NCBI GenBank assembly: GCA_034008185.1 | Contig: CM067081.1 | Location: 80,744,765-80,808,764 of the forward strand | Source: Gorsachius magnificus | Lineage: Eukaryota; Chordata; Aves; Pelecaniformes; Ardeidae | DNA length: 64,000 bases | Reading direction: 5' to 3' | Part shown: positions 51,601-64,000 of the stretch, piece after piece | Layout: each line of letters starts with the position of its first letter | Position numbering within the stretch: the first letter of the stretch is position 1 | The notes under the pieces: model-generated | Databases searched by the model: none | Told to the model about the DNA's origin: nothing | Seen by the model: the letters and a program-made list of their open reading frames with translations, nothing else | Translations under genes and position numbers: made by a program

Positions 51601-54600
51601 ATTTTATTAACAGAAATGCCTAAAGGAATAACACTCCAGCTACCAAAACTTTGAACAGCCCTTTTCAATGTTTCTCTTTGAATGGAACTAAACTTCTCTC
51701 TCATTAGGAATTTTTTACAGCCCCCGTGGACTACAAGTTGAGTTGAAGAATCACCAACAGTTTTGCACAATACGCTCCTAAGAAAATTCTGTATCCAGTG
51801 ATAAACGTTTCATAACCAAGAGGAAAAACAAATTGACCGGTTTTTTTTCTCATGTACAAAACTGACTTTTTCTATGCTGTACTCCAGCTTCTAACCAGCA
51901 TACCAATGACTTCTGATATTGTGTGTGTTATGTGTTTCAATTACATTCATAAATATGTCATACCCCAGAAAAGACAAATAGTATAAAATTAGGTAATTAA
52001 TATGTGCAGGTACCCTTATAAATACATATATGTTTTCATAGTAGGAACCATTAATTATATTCTCATGGCAACAGGGTTTTTTCCCCCTGTAAATTCGGAT
52101 GTTTCTTAATTGTTTGGAGTTGGTGGTAAGAGTTCAGCAGTACTGAGCTGAGGAACTTCCTTCAGGCTGCAGTTCCAGCCACAAGAGAGGAGAGTTGAAA
52201 ATAGCAAGGAAAAACAACCACTTCTCCAGTACACAGACTCACTGAGTCTCAAGACACAGAATCATTCCCCAAAAACCACAGGGTTTTCTATATTTTTTTG
52301 ACACTTCAGCATCAGCAAGAATGCCTCCTGCCTCCTTCAGGGAAAAATTCCTGGTCTCTGTATGCAGAGATACTTATGACAAAAATAATATCTTACTGAA
52401 CTTTGAAGGACCAATTCTGGCAGGGATTAAATGACAATATTGGTCAATAAGCGTTGGGTTTAGGAGTTTGTAACATTTTTTAGATTTACTAACTGAGATG
52501 CTTTTAAGTATCATTAATTTCTGGCTGTAAAGTGAGCCAAGACTTTCTAAGGAAGGCAGATGCGTGTGGAAACAAATTTTATCCTAGACACCCAATTGCT
52601 CCGCCTTTCCAACATATATTTCTACCAAAAAGTGTTTGTTCAGTATCATCAGAAAATCAGATGGGAAATTGGGACTAGTAAATGAAAACGTAAAACCTGA
52701 CAAGCTGAAAGTGTCATATGTGCTTTTCTTCTCTGAAGACAGTCTTCCACAAGCAGTGCCTGGGTGGTGGAGAACCCTGTACCGCCCGACCGCCCCAATG
52801 GCAAAGGCCACCTGGCTAGAGGCCACTGCAGCCTCAGCCTCCTGCTTCCCTCCCGGCACGCTGGGTCCCGCTCCCAGGCAGCTGCTTTAAATCCTGTTGT
52901 GAGCCTGAATTGCTAGGGGGAAAAAAAAAAAAAAAGAAAAAAAAAAAGGAAATACATATACAGCCCCCAGAGGGACAAAAGAAAATGTTATTAAACATGT
53001 GTGCCCATAAATTAGCGCAAATATGTACATACACACTGCTAGGGAAGCGGAAGAAAATGCAATTTTGTAGGGCACCATCTTTTTTAAGTAAAGCAGATAG
53101 CCTGTACCAGTGAACAGTATCGGTGGCATGAACTGTAAGCCTGGCTTCCCCAGGTGTGCTGCAGCATGTGCTGGCAGAGCTTAGACTAGACTGGCATCTG
53201 CAAGTTCAGCTTGTGTCCCAGATTCACATTGTGGTAAAATCAGCAGAGTCCACCAGGTTTGCCAGCAATACTGAAATGCGGACTCGAGACAAACACCCAG
53301 CCTGCTGGAGCTCATTGCTCTCCATGCAATTGGAGAGTAACTTTCTTGTGGGTAATGTACTTACAGTGAAATATAAAGGACAGAGAGCAAAAGGGAAAAT
53401 CATTGTTTCTGTTAAGTTAAAGGACAGATCCTTTAAACAAACATGTCAAAAGGTCACCCAGAAAAAAGACAAATAAAAAAGGTAAATTTGTTCAGCTGTA
53501 AGCCTAACCCTACATCTAAATATTATTTAAGGCCATTACAGAACCCAGGGTCATTTGAGGAACTTATGTCAAACCAAAATTCACTAACTGTATCACTTTT
53601 CACAGTAAGCTTGGATAAAAGTCGTGGTAACATTTATTCCACCCATCAAAAGAAGCCACTTAAGAACTAGAAAAGATACCGTATTGAGAAGCAGTTATGA
53701 GAAACCAATGAAAGGTGCCTTCCCACGGTTTTATGTCAGGTAGCTGCGGACAAGCCTCAGCTGCAGCTTCTCCTCAAGTGGTGGCATTCAGAAAGCACCT
53801 CCCCAGCAGACACCAGCTCCTCTGATGCCTTATAAAAGCTCATGCTGCAGCTTTTCTCTTCAACAGAATGAGAGAAGCTCTCTACTCTCTCCAGCCACCT
53901 ACCTTCCAACAATTTGTAAGGTCTTTGGCTTTACATCTACTCTTACTACATGGGACCCACAGACACAGCCATATCAATCTAAGGTGCAGGAGACTGTTTT
54001 AATCTGGCTACAAGCAGCACTCTGCACAGACATTTCATTGTGGTTTTTCTTGGGTAAATGGCAGGTGGGATAGTGGGTTTGGGGTTTTGAAGGGACTGGA
54101 AGATGTTTTTAGAATTTCCTTTCTTTCTCCAACACCCCAAAAAATGGCAGATAAAAAGGGGGGGGAAATGGAAATTAACATCATGTTTGCTTCCATACTG
54201 TAAATCACTTTCCTGTCCCACCAGCACTGGCACATATCCAAAGTAGTACGTTTCTCTATATATGTACATTGTAAGTCTGATTTTCTCTAGAGAAGGAACC
54301 TAGTTAATGAATAGGTTTTAGATTTTAGATTTTTAGATGTCACCTAAAAGACTAAGGCTTTCACATCAGGCTTCAGTTGTTGCTACCCTATGCAGCAATG
54401 ATCTCTGGATCAGCAGTGGCCTCAGGCCCAGCAATGGGGGGGTCTCCAGTTGACAGAGGGTGAAACGGTTACTTCTTTTCCATGCCTCCTCAATCAACAC
54501 TGGGAAAAGTATGTGCCAAAAGCATATGCCATAAATAAAGGATGGTTTAGCCTCTTCTACCCCCAAGTCATATTCTACAAGTACGGTTCTGTAGTTAGCT

Positions 54601-57509
54601 TAAGCCAACCCAAAGTCAACCACCTACCAAAAGAAAGAATTTCTTGAGCTATAGACTTGAGCCCCTGCTCTGTGTCAGCACCATCATTCATCCAGTGGTG
54701 CAGTGAGCTGCAGCAACTCAGATCCAGCTGAGAAACAGAACTTGAATCCATTCCCCCACCAAAAACTTCTCAACCAGATCAGATCTGATCCCTGATCTGC
54801 ATCTAATTGCTCCTGTTGAAACAAGGGCGGGCATGGGAACACGCAGCTGCAAGCAGGGGTGAGGGGATGTACTCTTTTTGGCAGCACCACTGTAGGCTGG
54901 CTGAAATCACGCTGTAATCGCTCCCCACTGGAATGTAATCATACAAACCAACATAAAAATTCTTATTTTTGTGGTTTCTGACTTAAGATGAAAGCTAAGT
55001 GACATTCATAAAAATAGATATTATTATGCTGAATTTTAACTTCACTCCAATTTTTGCCTTTCTAACTCTGGTATAGCATTACCTGTTACAATCTTCCAGT
55101 TCCCATGATTGAACTTCTGCTGTACACGCAGCACAGTAATTCCCAGGAACATATCTGATTCCGAAGGAGTGAGATAAGAAGAGCAGTTAATAGATTTTCT
55201 TACTAGCACAAATTTGAAGTGGCTAGTGGGAGTTTCCATTTTCCTCTGTCATATGTCTATAGAAGAAAAAAAAAAAGAGCAAGAGCAAAAGTCTCCAAAA
55301 GCTACAATTGTCCAAGCTGGATTTAGAGACTAAAATAAAACTGAGCATGTCTTGGTGGTATTCAGTGACTTTTAGTTGTTTCAGAATGAGGACATCTATT
55401 CCACAACAAATGTATGTTCGTATTTTGGGCTGCCTCAACCAATTTGACTAATTCAGGCTAAAGTAGCAAGGTAACTTGGGAGTTAGGTTGGAAGAGCAGC
55501 TGACGGGAGCCTGGGGCTGAAGCCACGCTGTCCAAATGAAAATCCACATTGCAAGAATAGCACTGCTATTCTAACCTGTGGTTGGAACATACCTCTTCTG
55601 TTGAATTTTGGAGAAAAAAAGGATATATACCTACTGCAGGCAGCCCTTTTTCCTAGACAGAATCATATTAAAGACTTCATCTCCATATCTGTTACTCTAA
55701 TATAATCTTTGCTTACATGATTCTCCATTTGAAAGTCTTAATTTCCGATGTCTTTTTCATCTTAATTCTGTATGTACTATGTTGACCTATTGCAATACAG
55801 AGAATAAACTGTAAAACACATTTGTTTTCAAATTTTATTTTTTAAGTAATCGCCAGGAAAAAAAAGAGCAATGCAGACTGTATGCATGTATGTGCTTTCT
55901 TTTTGTACCTGTGTCTAGCTGGCTAGGAAGCTGCAGTATCCTTCTGTAGTGCCAGGGCAGTATGAGTGAGGGGTCAGGCACCCACCTCCTACAGCAGAGT
56001 GCTCTGGTGGGCTCTGCACCTTGTGGCAGGAAGGCCACCTTCCTACCTCATTAAAACAGACTCCGGCAGTCATCAGCCAGAAGTGTCCTCGTGGCTTTTC
56101 GCCAGCAGGCTGAGACCTCTGCAACTTTACCAGCACAACAGAATATTCACTAGAATAGCAAAATAAATGTGTTCCAATATTTCAATTTCAGCATGTCAGG
56201 AGTAGCACACGTAGGACTTTCACTGCCCCTGAAAGAGGACAAAAGCTTTGCTACATTCCACTCCCATTGTGTCTGAGAGGGTACCCAAACCAAGTGAAGA
56301 TCTCATGTTTTGAGGATTAATTGCCAGCAAGGCAGCTAAAGGGGTAGTCTTTAATGGATGACGATTATTTGCTGTTGATAAATTTTGTTCAGTGCTTTGC
56401 CTAGAACAGGGAGAAACACGCAGGCAGACATTTAATCAATTTGTGATAATCAGAAGCCAACAACAGTTCCCTGGAAAGGAGGGATTTTGCGTGGACAGAA
56501 ATTTGGATTTTCATATGCACATTTACTGCTTATAAAACTGCAAGAAAGGAAGAAAAGTGGAAACATTTGCTAAAATGGTGTTAATTTCAGACTTTCCAGA
56601 AACTGATCTCAGAAAAAAATGATTTTGCATGACTAAATATGGGTGCTTACAATGTCTACATCTAGGCTAAGAGATGTTGTGAATATAATCAATCATCATT
56701 GATTAGAAGGTTTTTATCTCATTCCTGTAGTAGCCAGCTACATTTGGTCAGATTAATCACTCAGTTGACCACGTTAACCAGATTTCCCCTGACTAACAGA
56801 GCGTTGGATAATTAGCTCAGATGCAGACATCCACATTATAGATGATTAAAGTTTGCAAGACAGATATTCATTTTTTATTTTTGAACTTGAACTGCCAAAG
56901 GATTTTTTAATCTTCTACGTTTTTTCCTACTGTGCCACTGCCCCATCAAAGAGGACTATCTAAAATGCACTCTCACTATTGCATTCCTAGTTTAGCATTA
57001 TACTCCTTTGGCCATCCAAGTGACTGCGAAAGATTACACAGGAGCTCAGCAATTTACTCCTAATGCCAAGGTCAAACACCCCTTCAGTCCAAAAAAAACT
57101 TCTAGTAATGCTTTGAGAAAGGCCGTAAAGAGAACATGAAATCCAAAACATACAGTTCAAAGACAGCACAATTCTGTTCCATTACAAATTATACTCTTCT
57201 TTGGATTTCTTTTGTCCTACAAAACAGACTACTTCTTACAATCAATCTGCAATGCCTATCTTCACTTATTGAAGCTAAAATCTGCCTTCATGCTCAGCAA
57301 AATGGGCAAGGAGATGCTCCTACACTCTAAAGACATAAAGTCAATAATGACAGAAGAGAGAACGGTAAAGAAACTGACCTGCACAAATAAGTAGGAATAC
57401 TGTAGCAGCAGCAGATAGCTCGAAAAAGAAAATCCAGAATTTGGATCAGCTGGTTTTACTAAATACTTCAAGGGTGTCAAAGCTTTTAATTACTTACTAT
57501 AAAATGTTC
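45668..57509. other. Unique non-coding DNA
   Basis: No gene or clear mobile element is seen. A CpG-containing GC-rich patch at about 52740-52890 is followed by A tracts at 52921-52947. A 14-bp palindrome lies at 54777-54790. The part 56600-56850 is repeat-free with many ATTA/TAAT and TAATCAAT-like motifs. Short open frames have no recognisable domains. Confidence 0.5.
52921..52947. repeat. A15-G-A11 tract
   Basis: Two A runs (52921-52935 and 52937-52947) are separated by one G. They follow a GC-rich patch, so they could be the tail of an old retrocopy, but no parent gene or target duplication is recognised. Confidence 0.85.
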
Positions 57510-57511
57510 AT

Positions 57512-57590
57512 CAGTCTTACAGTCTTACTTTGGAGCAGGGACAATCATTTGTGAATTATTTGTGGAGTACCTAGCACCTGGGAGCAATTA
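57512..57590 (+). mobile_element. LINE L2 3'-end fragment
   Basis: TTTGGAGCAGGGACAATCAT, then TTTGTGGAGTACCTAGCACC, follows the L2 3' end ('gggcagggaccatgtctttt...tgtacagcgcctagcaca') in order and spacing. It is the second L2 3' end in the window and somewhat clearer than the one at 4845. Confidence 0.6.
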
Positions 57591-58821
57591 ACACGAGGTT
57601 TTTAACTTTTGGTCCTACTGCCATGTAAAGGTTAAATAATGATAGCTCAAAACATGAAATTTTGCACCCCCGGTTCTGACCTGGCTCATAGGAGAGCTAC
57701 AGGAACAGCCCCTGCACACGGCTCATCCCTGCCGCTCACCAGTTTGGTTCTTTGGGTGAGTCTATTAAACAACATGTGATGGACCATTAAGTGAGTGCTC
57801 AGTAATTTAATGGCTCTGCTCAGCAAGGTTACTTACAGAGGCTGATTTACTTCATATATTTTAAAGACAGATTAAGTATTTTGTTTCTGTTTTCACTGGG
57901 TGACTTGATCAAACCACAGGGTTCCCCTTTCACTTTAGAATTTTGTTCTTGCTCACTTTAAATGCTCCTCTGCCATGTTGCACCAGAGTGTTCCAGCCCG
58001 TCCCATATTCTGTCCGCTATTTTATTTTCCTGAGTTAGTTTAACTGGCCAGATCATTTGTTTCTCTTAAAGCATTCTTATGCAGTTTGACATTTGCAAGA
58101 AGATCAAGAAATTCATATGATAAATGGCGGTCAGCCCACCGGAAACTGAGCCCTTTAATCCACTAGACAAATGGTTAAATTTAAATCAAAAGAAATGGAT
58201 CTGAGATAATTTCAAACCCGTTTGAAAACTGTTCAGACCAATTGCAGGCAGAGAGGGTTAGCTGAAAATAAAATTGCTTGGACTGAAATTTAGCTCCCAG
58301 AATTTGGCAAAACAAAAAAATACAGACTTTTTTTTATTCGACATAAAGTTAGAATTTACTCAACTGTTTTTCTTTTTGATTTACACTGTCTGAAACTGAA
58401 TGGTTGTACATTATAAAAATAATTTCTAGAGCAATAGCTTTATAGCTTCCAAATGTTGACAGTGTCATAAACAGTGACATTTGTAAGCTGCTGAAGGAAA
58501 ACCTCAAGAACAGAAAGCTCTGAATTTCTCAGACTAATCTTATTCAGACAGATCTGAAGCCAGAGCCAAAATCAGAATTATACCCTCAGTAAATTCAGGC
58601 CACTGTTTCTCAAGAGCTACTGCCTACCTAATTAGGACTCTTTCAAATGAGGATGAAGCTAGAAATGAGACTCCATTAAATGGCTGACACTACTAATGTG
58701 TTTAAAGTTAAGAATGTGTGGTGTATATCTGCTTTATCCTTATTACCAACATCTTGAAAATAAGCCAATTATTATTTTAAATAACTTCCAGTCTTATCCA
58801 CCTCTTGTCAGCTTCCAAGCT

Positions 58822-58877
58822 GGGGGGGGCGGGGGAGGGGAGGGGGTGAGTGAGAGGGGGGAGGGAGAGGGAGAGAG
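58822..58877. repeat. G-rich purine tract
   Basis: A run of eight G, a single C, then GGGGGAGGGGAGGGGG, and GA-rich repeats make about 56 bases almost free of pyrimidines on the plus strand. Many G-runs of three or more make plus-strand G-quadruplex formation likely. Confidence 0.92.
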
Positions 58878-61114
58878 ACTGTTCCCTTTGATTCAGAAAA
58901 AAACCTGTAAGAAGTATCTTTCATCTAAGAGATGAAGCGGGAGGAACTTTCACCTAAGCAGAGCCAAAGGTTTGGGTGAGGGTTTTCCCTTCTATTGCTG
59001 ACAGCAAAAGCCACAGGAGGAGTAACTTTTCTCTGAAATTGAAAAAGGAAGATACAGAAGAGACTAAATGCACTGCATTCACATATGCACAAACCCTCTC
59101 CATTTTCATGGCTAAGTATGGCTTCTGTCCCAAGTTGCCTTTTATCATCGCTTTAAAGAAACTGTGCCCACCCCCACAAAGCTACGTGCATTTTGACTGT
59201 GTCCACTGAATAGCTAAAAGCTGTTCCACACCCTGTTATAGCAAACATTTCTTTAAAAACAAGAACCTGATCGATCTTTTTTCCTTGTCAACTTTGCTTC
59301 CACTCTCCCTCCCCACAGGTACGTTTCTTAACACCAGATCTTATGCAGCTGATGGTTTGCCTCACTTCTGTAAACACGAAGGCCGTCTGGAAGGCTCTGT
59401 TGGTAATCCTTCTGCTTCAGAAACACCACCACCAATTACCTGGCCCTGAGCAAACAATGCAGTGATTTATCTGCTTCTGTGCACGTCCTGTGCCTGTCCA
59501 TGGCTACAGCTGGTAGGCGGGGAGAGGAGACAGGGAAGAAATGCTGAAGTACAGGTTAGGCTACAAAACCCAGACAGCAGCACTGCTGCCACATACACCT
59601 CACCTACCAAGAGGAACTGGGTTTGTTTGGGGAAGAAAACATCAGGAGAAGCCAAACCACTGCATACATACCAACCTATAAATCAAGGCAAAGAATTTTT
59701 CGCAGTTCCTGGAACACATGTAAATAAATGCAGCTGTACAGTAAAACTGTACCTGCACCAGGAGGGAATAAGTTTCTCCGCACAAGGGAAATCCAAAATA
59801 TGTAACTCTACCTTTACAGTATAGTACCTGCTTTATGCCGAGACTTCTGCAGAAATTTATTTCTTGTGCTCACCAAGGGACGGCAGTAGCTTTGCTTCTG
59901 GGAAAAGGAAGGGCGAGCGCTGCTTTTGTTTCACCTCTGTTTCACATTCTGATTATTCTGTGGGTGAGGGGAATGTGCTTCAGAAGAGCTGAATAAAGAT
60001 CTTTCATATCCTTCAGTGTCTTTCTTTTTCTCTAGTGTGGAATGGCGCAGAGACAAAATAAGTAGACTTTGGGCAGAAACAGTGAAATATTATCATTCCT
60101 CCAAGATGGAATTAGTTTGATGAACCAGAAATCATATATTCTTTAGGATCAAATCAACAACCAGAGTGATGTGGCTAATTATTATTTTCCTTTTCAATAT
60201 AACTTAGTTTAAAATTAACTTTTTCAGTACCAAAGCTTTGAGTTGCTTTCTTTTGTTTTTCATCTTTTTAAACCAAAACTATCCACCGGGGCACCTAAAG
60301 ATTTTTAGGCAATTTAACAATTCACTTTCAGTAGCTGAAGGGTTTTTTTCTAATAAAATATTTTGCCCAAATGCTAATCACCTGCAGTTGAATGCTCTTG
60401 ATTGCCGAGCTGATTGCTTGCACTGTGATCTACGCACATGGTTATATTTCTTCTGCTAAATACATATTTGCAGAACTATTTCATATAGGGTATACATAAC
60501 AGTACTCCTACATCATTCCTAGTCAAAGTCCCATAGGAATGAGATGTCGTATGAGAGGCATTAAAGCGATGCACCAGTTAGGCAGAGAATTTCAGCTTAG
60601 CAGGATCTGTCTTGTTGCAGTACCGCTTTGACAGTTCAATCTCCCAAAGCAAAATGGTAAACGCAGAAACTATACCACAATTTGCTCCTCCATCTGGGCT
60701 TCAAAAGGCCCCTTTTAAAATGATTCTGATACCATATATACTTTCACGTGACAAGGAGCTGCGCTAACCTCTACAGAGCTCCTGATTTGGAAAAGCTGAG
60801 GTGACCATCCTACCTTGAAAGAGCCAGTCATTTCTCTTTCTCCTTTCCTGTCGATTTTTATTAGTATAGTGAATTATAATATTACTTTAATAAAAAATGT
60901 TACAACATCGATGTTGATTGTTTAAAAGCAATCGTGAGCCTTTTGCCTTTGTCTTTTTGTTTCACATCATACGAGTGCAGTCCATGTGCCACCTCCCATC
61001 TCTGCCCAGCTCCTTTCAGTCCACAGAGCTTGGGATAGCATCCTAAAATTAACATCTCAAATGAAACTTCCAGCCCTCTGTTTATGCTTTAAAATTCCAT
61101 CCTGCAAAACAGCC

Positions 61115-61150
61115 AAAAAAAAAAAAAAAAAAAGAAAAAAAGAAAAAGAA
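61115..61150. repeat. A19 tract with A-rich extension
   Basis: Nineteen A (61115-61133) are followed by G-interrupted A runs to about 61150. No retrotransposon 3' end is recognisable upstream. Confidence 0.9.
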
Positions 61151-62388
61151 GTTTCATGTAACACTTTGTTGCTTTCTATCTTGGAAAAAAATCTGATTCC
61201 TTAAGCTCCCTGACTGCACCAAGAGGGCCCACTGCATCTGTTAAACTCATCGACTGTGACTACTGCCTCCATAGGAAGCAAAATTTCAGCTTTATGAGCT
61301 TCAGCTTGTGTGAAGCCCAGCAATAACGTCATCAGAGCCCTGTGGGTATGGCAGGGAAGACGGACAAGGATGACATGCTGTAGACTTTGTGGGACCCGGT
61401 CCAACAGGGCTACGCACTCCATCTAGAACACTGCTGAGCCTCAGCGAGATCCAAAATACCATTCGTGTTACAATATTTTGAGCTGCCAACCACCGGTAAA
61501 TTTATTGACTGTCAGGCTAAAAAAACACAGAGAAGTCAGCCATTTATTTTATTATACTTTTAGATGTCCATTACGATGGTAAAATATAGTAGGAGAAAAA
61601 ATACCTTCCCTCCTCTCTTGAGGGATATTTCCAGATTACTGGAATGGCTTGACTGCTCTTATTTGGATAATTTTCGTAGCGTACATGGAACCATACAGAT
61701 GTCATATATGAAAACACAGCATGGATTTATGGATTTTTGAATAGGAGGTCTGCTTCAAAAATTTCCCTTGGCCTTCACACAAAAATACAGTGAAGAGAAA
61801 TAAATTCTGTTGTGCTTTTAGAGCCTCAAGCACAACAGATAACCAGTTAATGCATAATTACAGAACCCTACTAAGAAAAAAGATCATCCTCTGAGATTCC
61901 AATTTTAATTATGCTCCAGCCAATGACTGTTTGCAGCACTTCAAATGGAGAAAGCCACATCGCTTACAAACTGCATTAGCCGTACAGATTTAGGGACCAA
62001 GATGGGACCTGGAGTGTAGTTAAAGTTCCACCCTTTATTCTTCCAGTTAATTCGTGGTTGTGAAAACTAACCTGAGGGGAGATTAGATAGGTTTTTTCTA
62101 AATGGTATTTGGGCTTTTTCACTATTTCCATGAATGAAATTCCAGCAATAGAAGTTATTATCATCTTAAAAATTTTGTGGAGAGGATGCACTGCTTGGCA
62201 CATCAAATTGTAAAATCTCTAATTATATGTTGCAGTAAGCAGCCAAATGCTGCTGTAGCAACACACCACTAAACACAGTCTCCTTTTTGAAAGGTGTAAA
62301 TATAAACAACAGACTTTTGCCACAGCTGTACTGGCTGATCATAAGTAACCAATGGTTCCCACCACCACCCAAAAATCTGTTCACCCAG

Positions 62389-62442
62389 AGGGCCCAATTC
62401 TCCGGTGATTGACACCACTGTAGTTTAACTGATTTCAACAGT
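62389..62442. repeat. Possible old amniote interspersed repeat scrap
   Basis: AGGGCCCAATTCTCCGGTGA, then GACACCACTGTAGTTTAACT and GATTTCAACAG resemble the widespread repeat 'gggcccaattctcc...ttacaccagtgtaaat...ttgatttcaatgg'. Order and spacing fit, but the copy is decayed. Confidence 0.4.
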
Positions 62443-64000
62443 TCAAGTCTCATTATCCACAAATGAGAGCAGAATTTAGTCGATGGAGGGGGTACGGGTT
62501 TCCACACAAAAGAACATATCTCTCCCTCAGCATACAGGGAGAAGTTTCAGCAGGATTCTTTCTCCCAGACTCTAAATAAGCTTAATGTGCTTCCAATGTA
62601 TTTTTTAAGCTTGGTCAGAAAGCTGTCCAGTTTACCAAGGCCAATGAGGTCAATTAAGGCCATTGCTTTTTTTGTGTGCTGGAAGCAGGAAATCAGAATC
62701 CTGAGCTTTAAAAAATGTATTCAGGGAAGAATAAATTTCATAGAGGAGCAAATTCACACTCTTCCTTTCATTGCTTTTCTGAAAGCCTATTTCCACTCGG
62801 AGTTGTGCTGTGTGTTTTACAATATTTATATTTTATTCTATTTCTTGATTGTGAAAGAGACAGCAAGAGGGCGGGAATGCCTTCTTTGAAAAGTTGCTAT
62901 TGTTGTTTAAGAAAAAAAAACAAAAAGTGAGCACATCTTCATGGTATGTAGGAAGATGAACGCAGAAGTCTGTGCTAAGCAAGGACTCTACTTTCCTACT
63001 CCTGGCGGTTTTGGAAGATGGATCTTGCACTCCTAGAGTGGTTGAAGGGAAAACTTGGGTTTGTGACAGCCCCAAGCTCACGGTGGCAGTGGAGCAGCCC
63101 TCCCTGCAGGTGTGTCCAAGAAGCACCCAGGCCCTGACCCCAGCAATATCTGCCAGAAATCCAGACCGGGGTTTATGAAGAACTTGCCCTGCTATCCATA
63201 AAACAGAGGCAAACCTGAGGCACATTTTAGGCCACAGAATTGCTATTTCCCTTGCTATTTATTGCAGTTTAAAAATTTCCAAGGAGTGTTACATTCAAGA
63301 AGATAGTAGAAAATACCTCCCATCTTGGGGTCAGCCAAGAAACTGATCTACAAGGAAGCTTTCAGGAAGCGCCCTGATGGCAACCACGAGGATATTTTTC
63401 CTTCAGGGTTGGGCTACATGGACCCAAATTTTCCAAAGATTTCTCTTTCCTTTTTGGCATCGCAAGAACTGAATTTTCAAAAGAGTTTATCAAACCATGT
63501 GTTATCCCTCTGGCTGTTGAACTTCCCAGACGCAGCATTTAAAAATGCCCTTAAGAATCCTGCATGTAGCCCTGGGCCTTTTATCTATGTTTTCTTGCTT
63601 TTGCTTTTCCTCTCCTTTTTCAGTGTTCCACGTAGTTTCACATTTGTGACATCTGGGCTTTTCGGGGGAGCTTTGTAATCATATCCATATTGTGCAAATA
63701 AAGAGGTTACCTCTGAGGAAAAGAGACAGAAATATCTGTACAACTCCTGCAAGTTATCCACAGAATTTGGATGAAAATTTGGCCCCAGGACTCTTTTGAC
63801 TGCACTCACAGCTGCAGGTCTGTTTCCTCCTGGGGCTGAAAAATCAAATTGCAAAGCAGCGCTGATGGAACTGATGATCCCTTTCCTGCAGTATGACGTT
63901 GGCTAATACACGCTTCTCAGACCCAAATAATATTGCCTATATATGTTACTGATTGATATTCAAAATATCGCAGATGTCTAAATACTGACTGTTGAATTTT

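Larger units (their letters stand above)
57591..64000. other. Unique non-coding DNA to the window end
   Basis: No gene is supported. The G-rich tract at 58822, an A19 tract at 61115 and a repeat scrap at 62389 have their own entries. Open frames at 59462-59824, 62833-63225 and 63325-63678 have no recognisable domains and are not called. Confidence 0.5.

Noticed and set aside
62833..63225. 130-codon minus-strand open frame
   Set aside because: No recognisable domain, no supporting splice or promoter context; likely chance.
1..64000. CRISPR array, operon or prokaryote-type system
   Set aside because: No regularly spaced direct repeats, no dense gene arrangement; all recognisable elements are vertebrate transposons.

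Overview
The window looks like bird nuclear DNA from a gene-poor, AT-rich stretch. No protein-coding gene, rRNA or tRNA can be supported. Three things point to a bird. The first is two 3' ends of CR1 LINEs, one ending in the typical TTCTGTGA repeats. The second is two solo LTRs of the ERVL-like family, with TG...CA ends and 5-bp target duplications, that is abundant in neoavian genomes. The third is one roughly 1-kb GC-rich ERVK-like LTR, also of avian type. Calling it Neoaves rather than a galliform or waterfowl is an inference from these LTR families as I remember them; no search was run. Most short open frames are chance or repeat-derived: they lack recognisable domains, and the longest (about 146-156 codons) fall mostly in or beside the repeats.

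Layout: 1-2105 is unique AT-rich sequence. 2106-2662 is an old ERVL-like solo LTR (minus orientation). 2668-18717 is unique sequence with an L2 3' fragment near 4.85 kb and several old amniote repeat scraps at 14.3-16.4 kb. 18718-18907 is a short CR1 3' end. 18908-27577 is mostly unique, with an old archosaur-type repeat at 26.2-26.4 kb and a 22-C tract at 26.6 kb. 27578-28280 is a 0.7-kb CR1 3' end carrying a broken C-terminal ORF2 fragment. 28281-43228 is unique sequence with microsatellites, a MIR-like SINE at 38.7 kb and a weak exon-like interval at 40.65 kb. 43234-43798 is a younger ERVL-like solo LTR, and 44691-45667 is the ERVK-like LTR, only about 0.9 kb apart. 45668-64000 is unique sequence with another L2 end (57.5 kb), a G-rich purine tract (58.8 kb) and long A tracts.

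No genes act together here. The window is best read as intergenic or deep intronic DNA shaped by three layers of transposon insertion: very old L2, MIR and amniote repeats, middle-aged CR1 and an old ERVL LTR, and younger LTRs. The long unique stretches between insertions may hold conserved enhancers, but that cannot be judged without alignment. I found no convincing evidence of an undescribed biological system.
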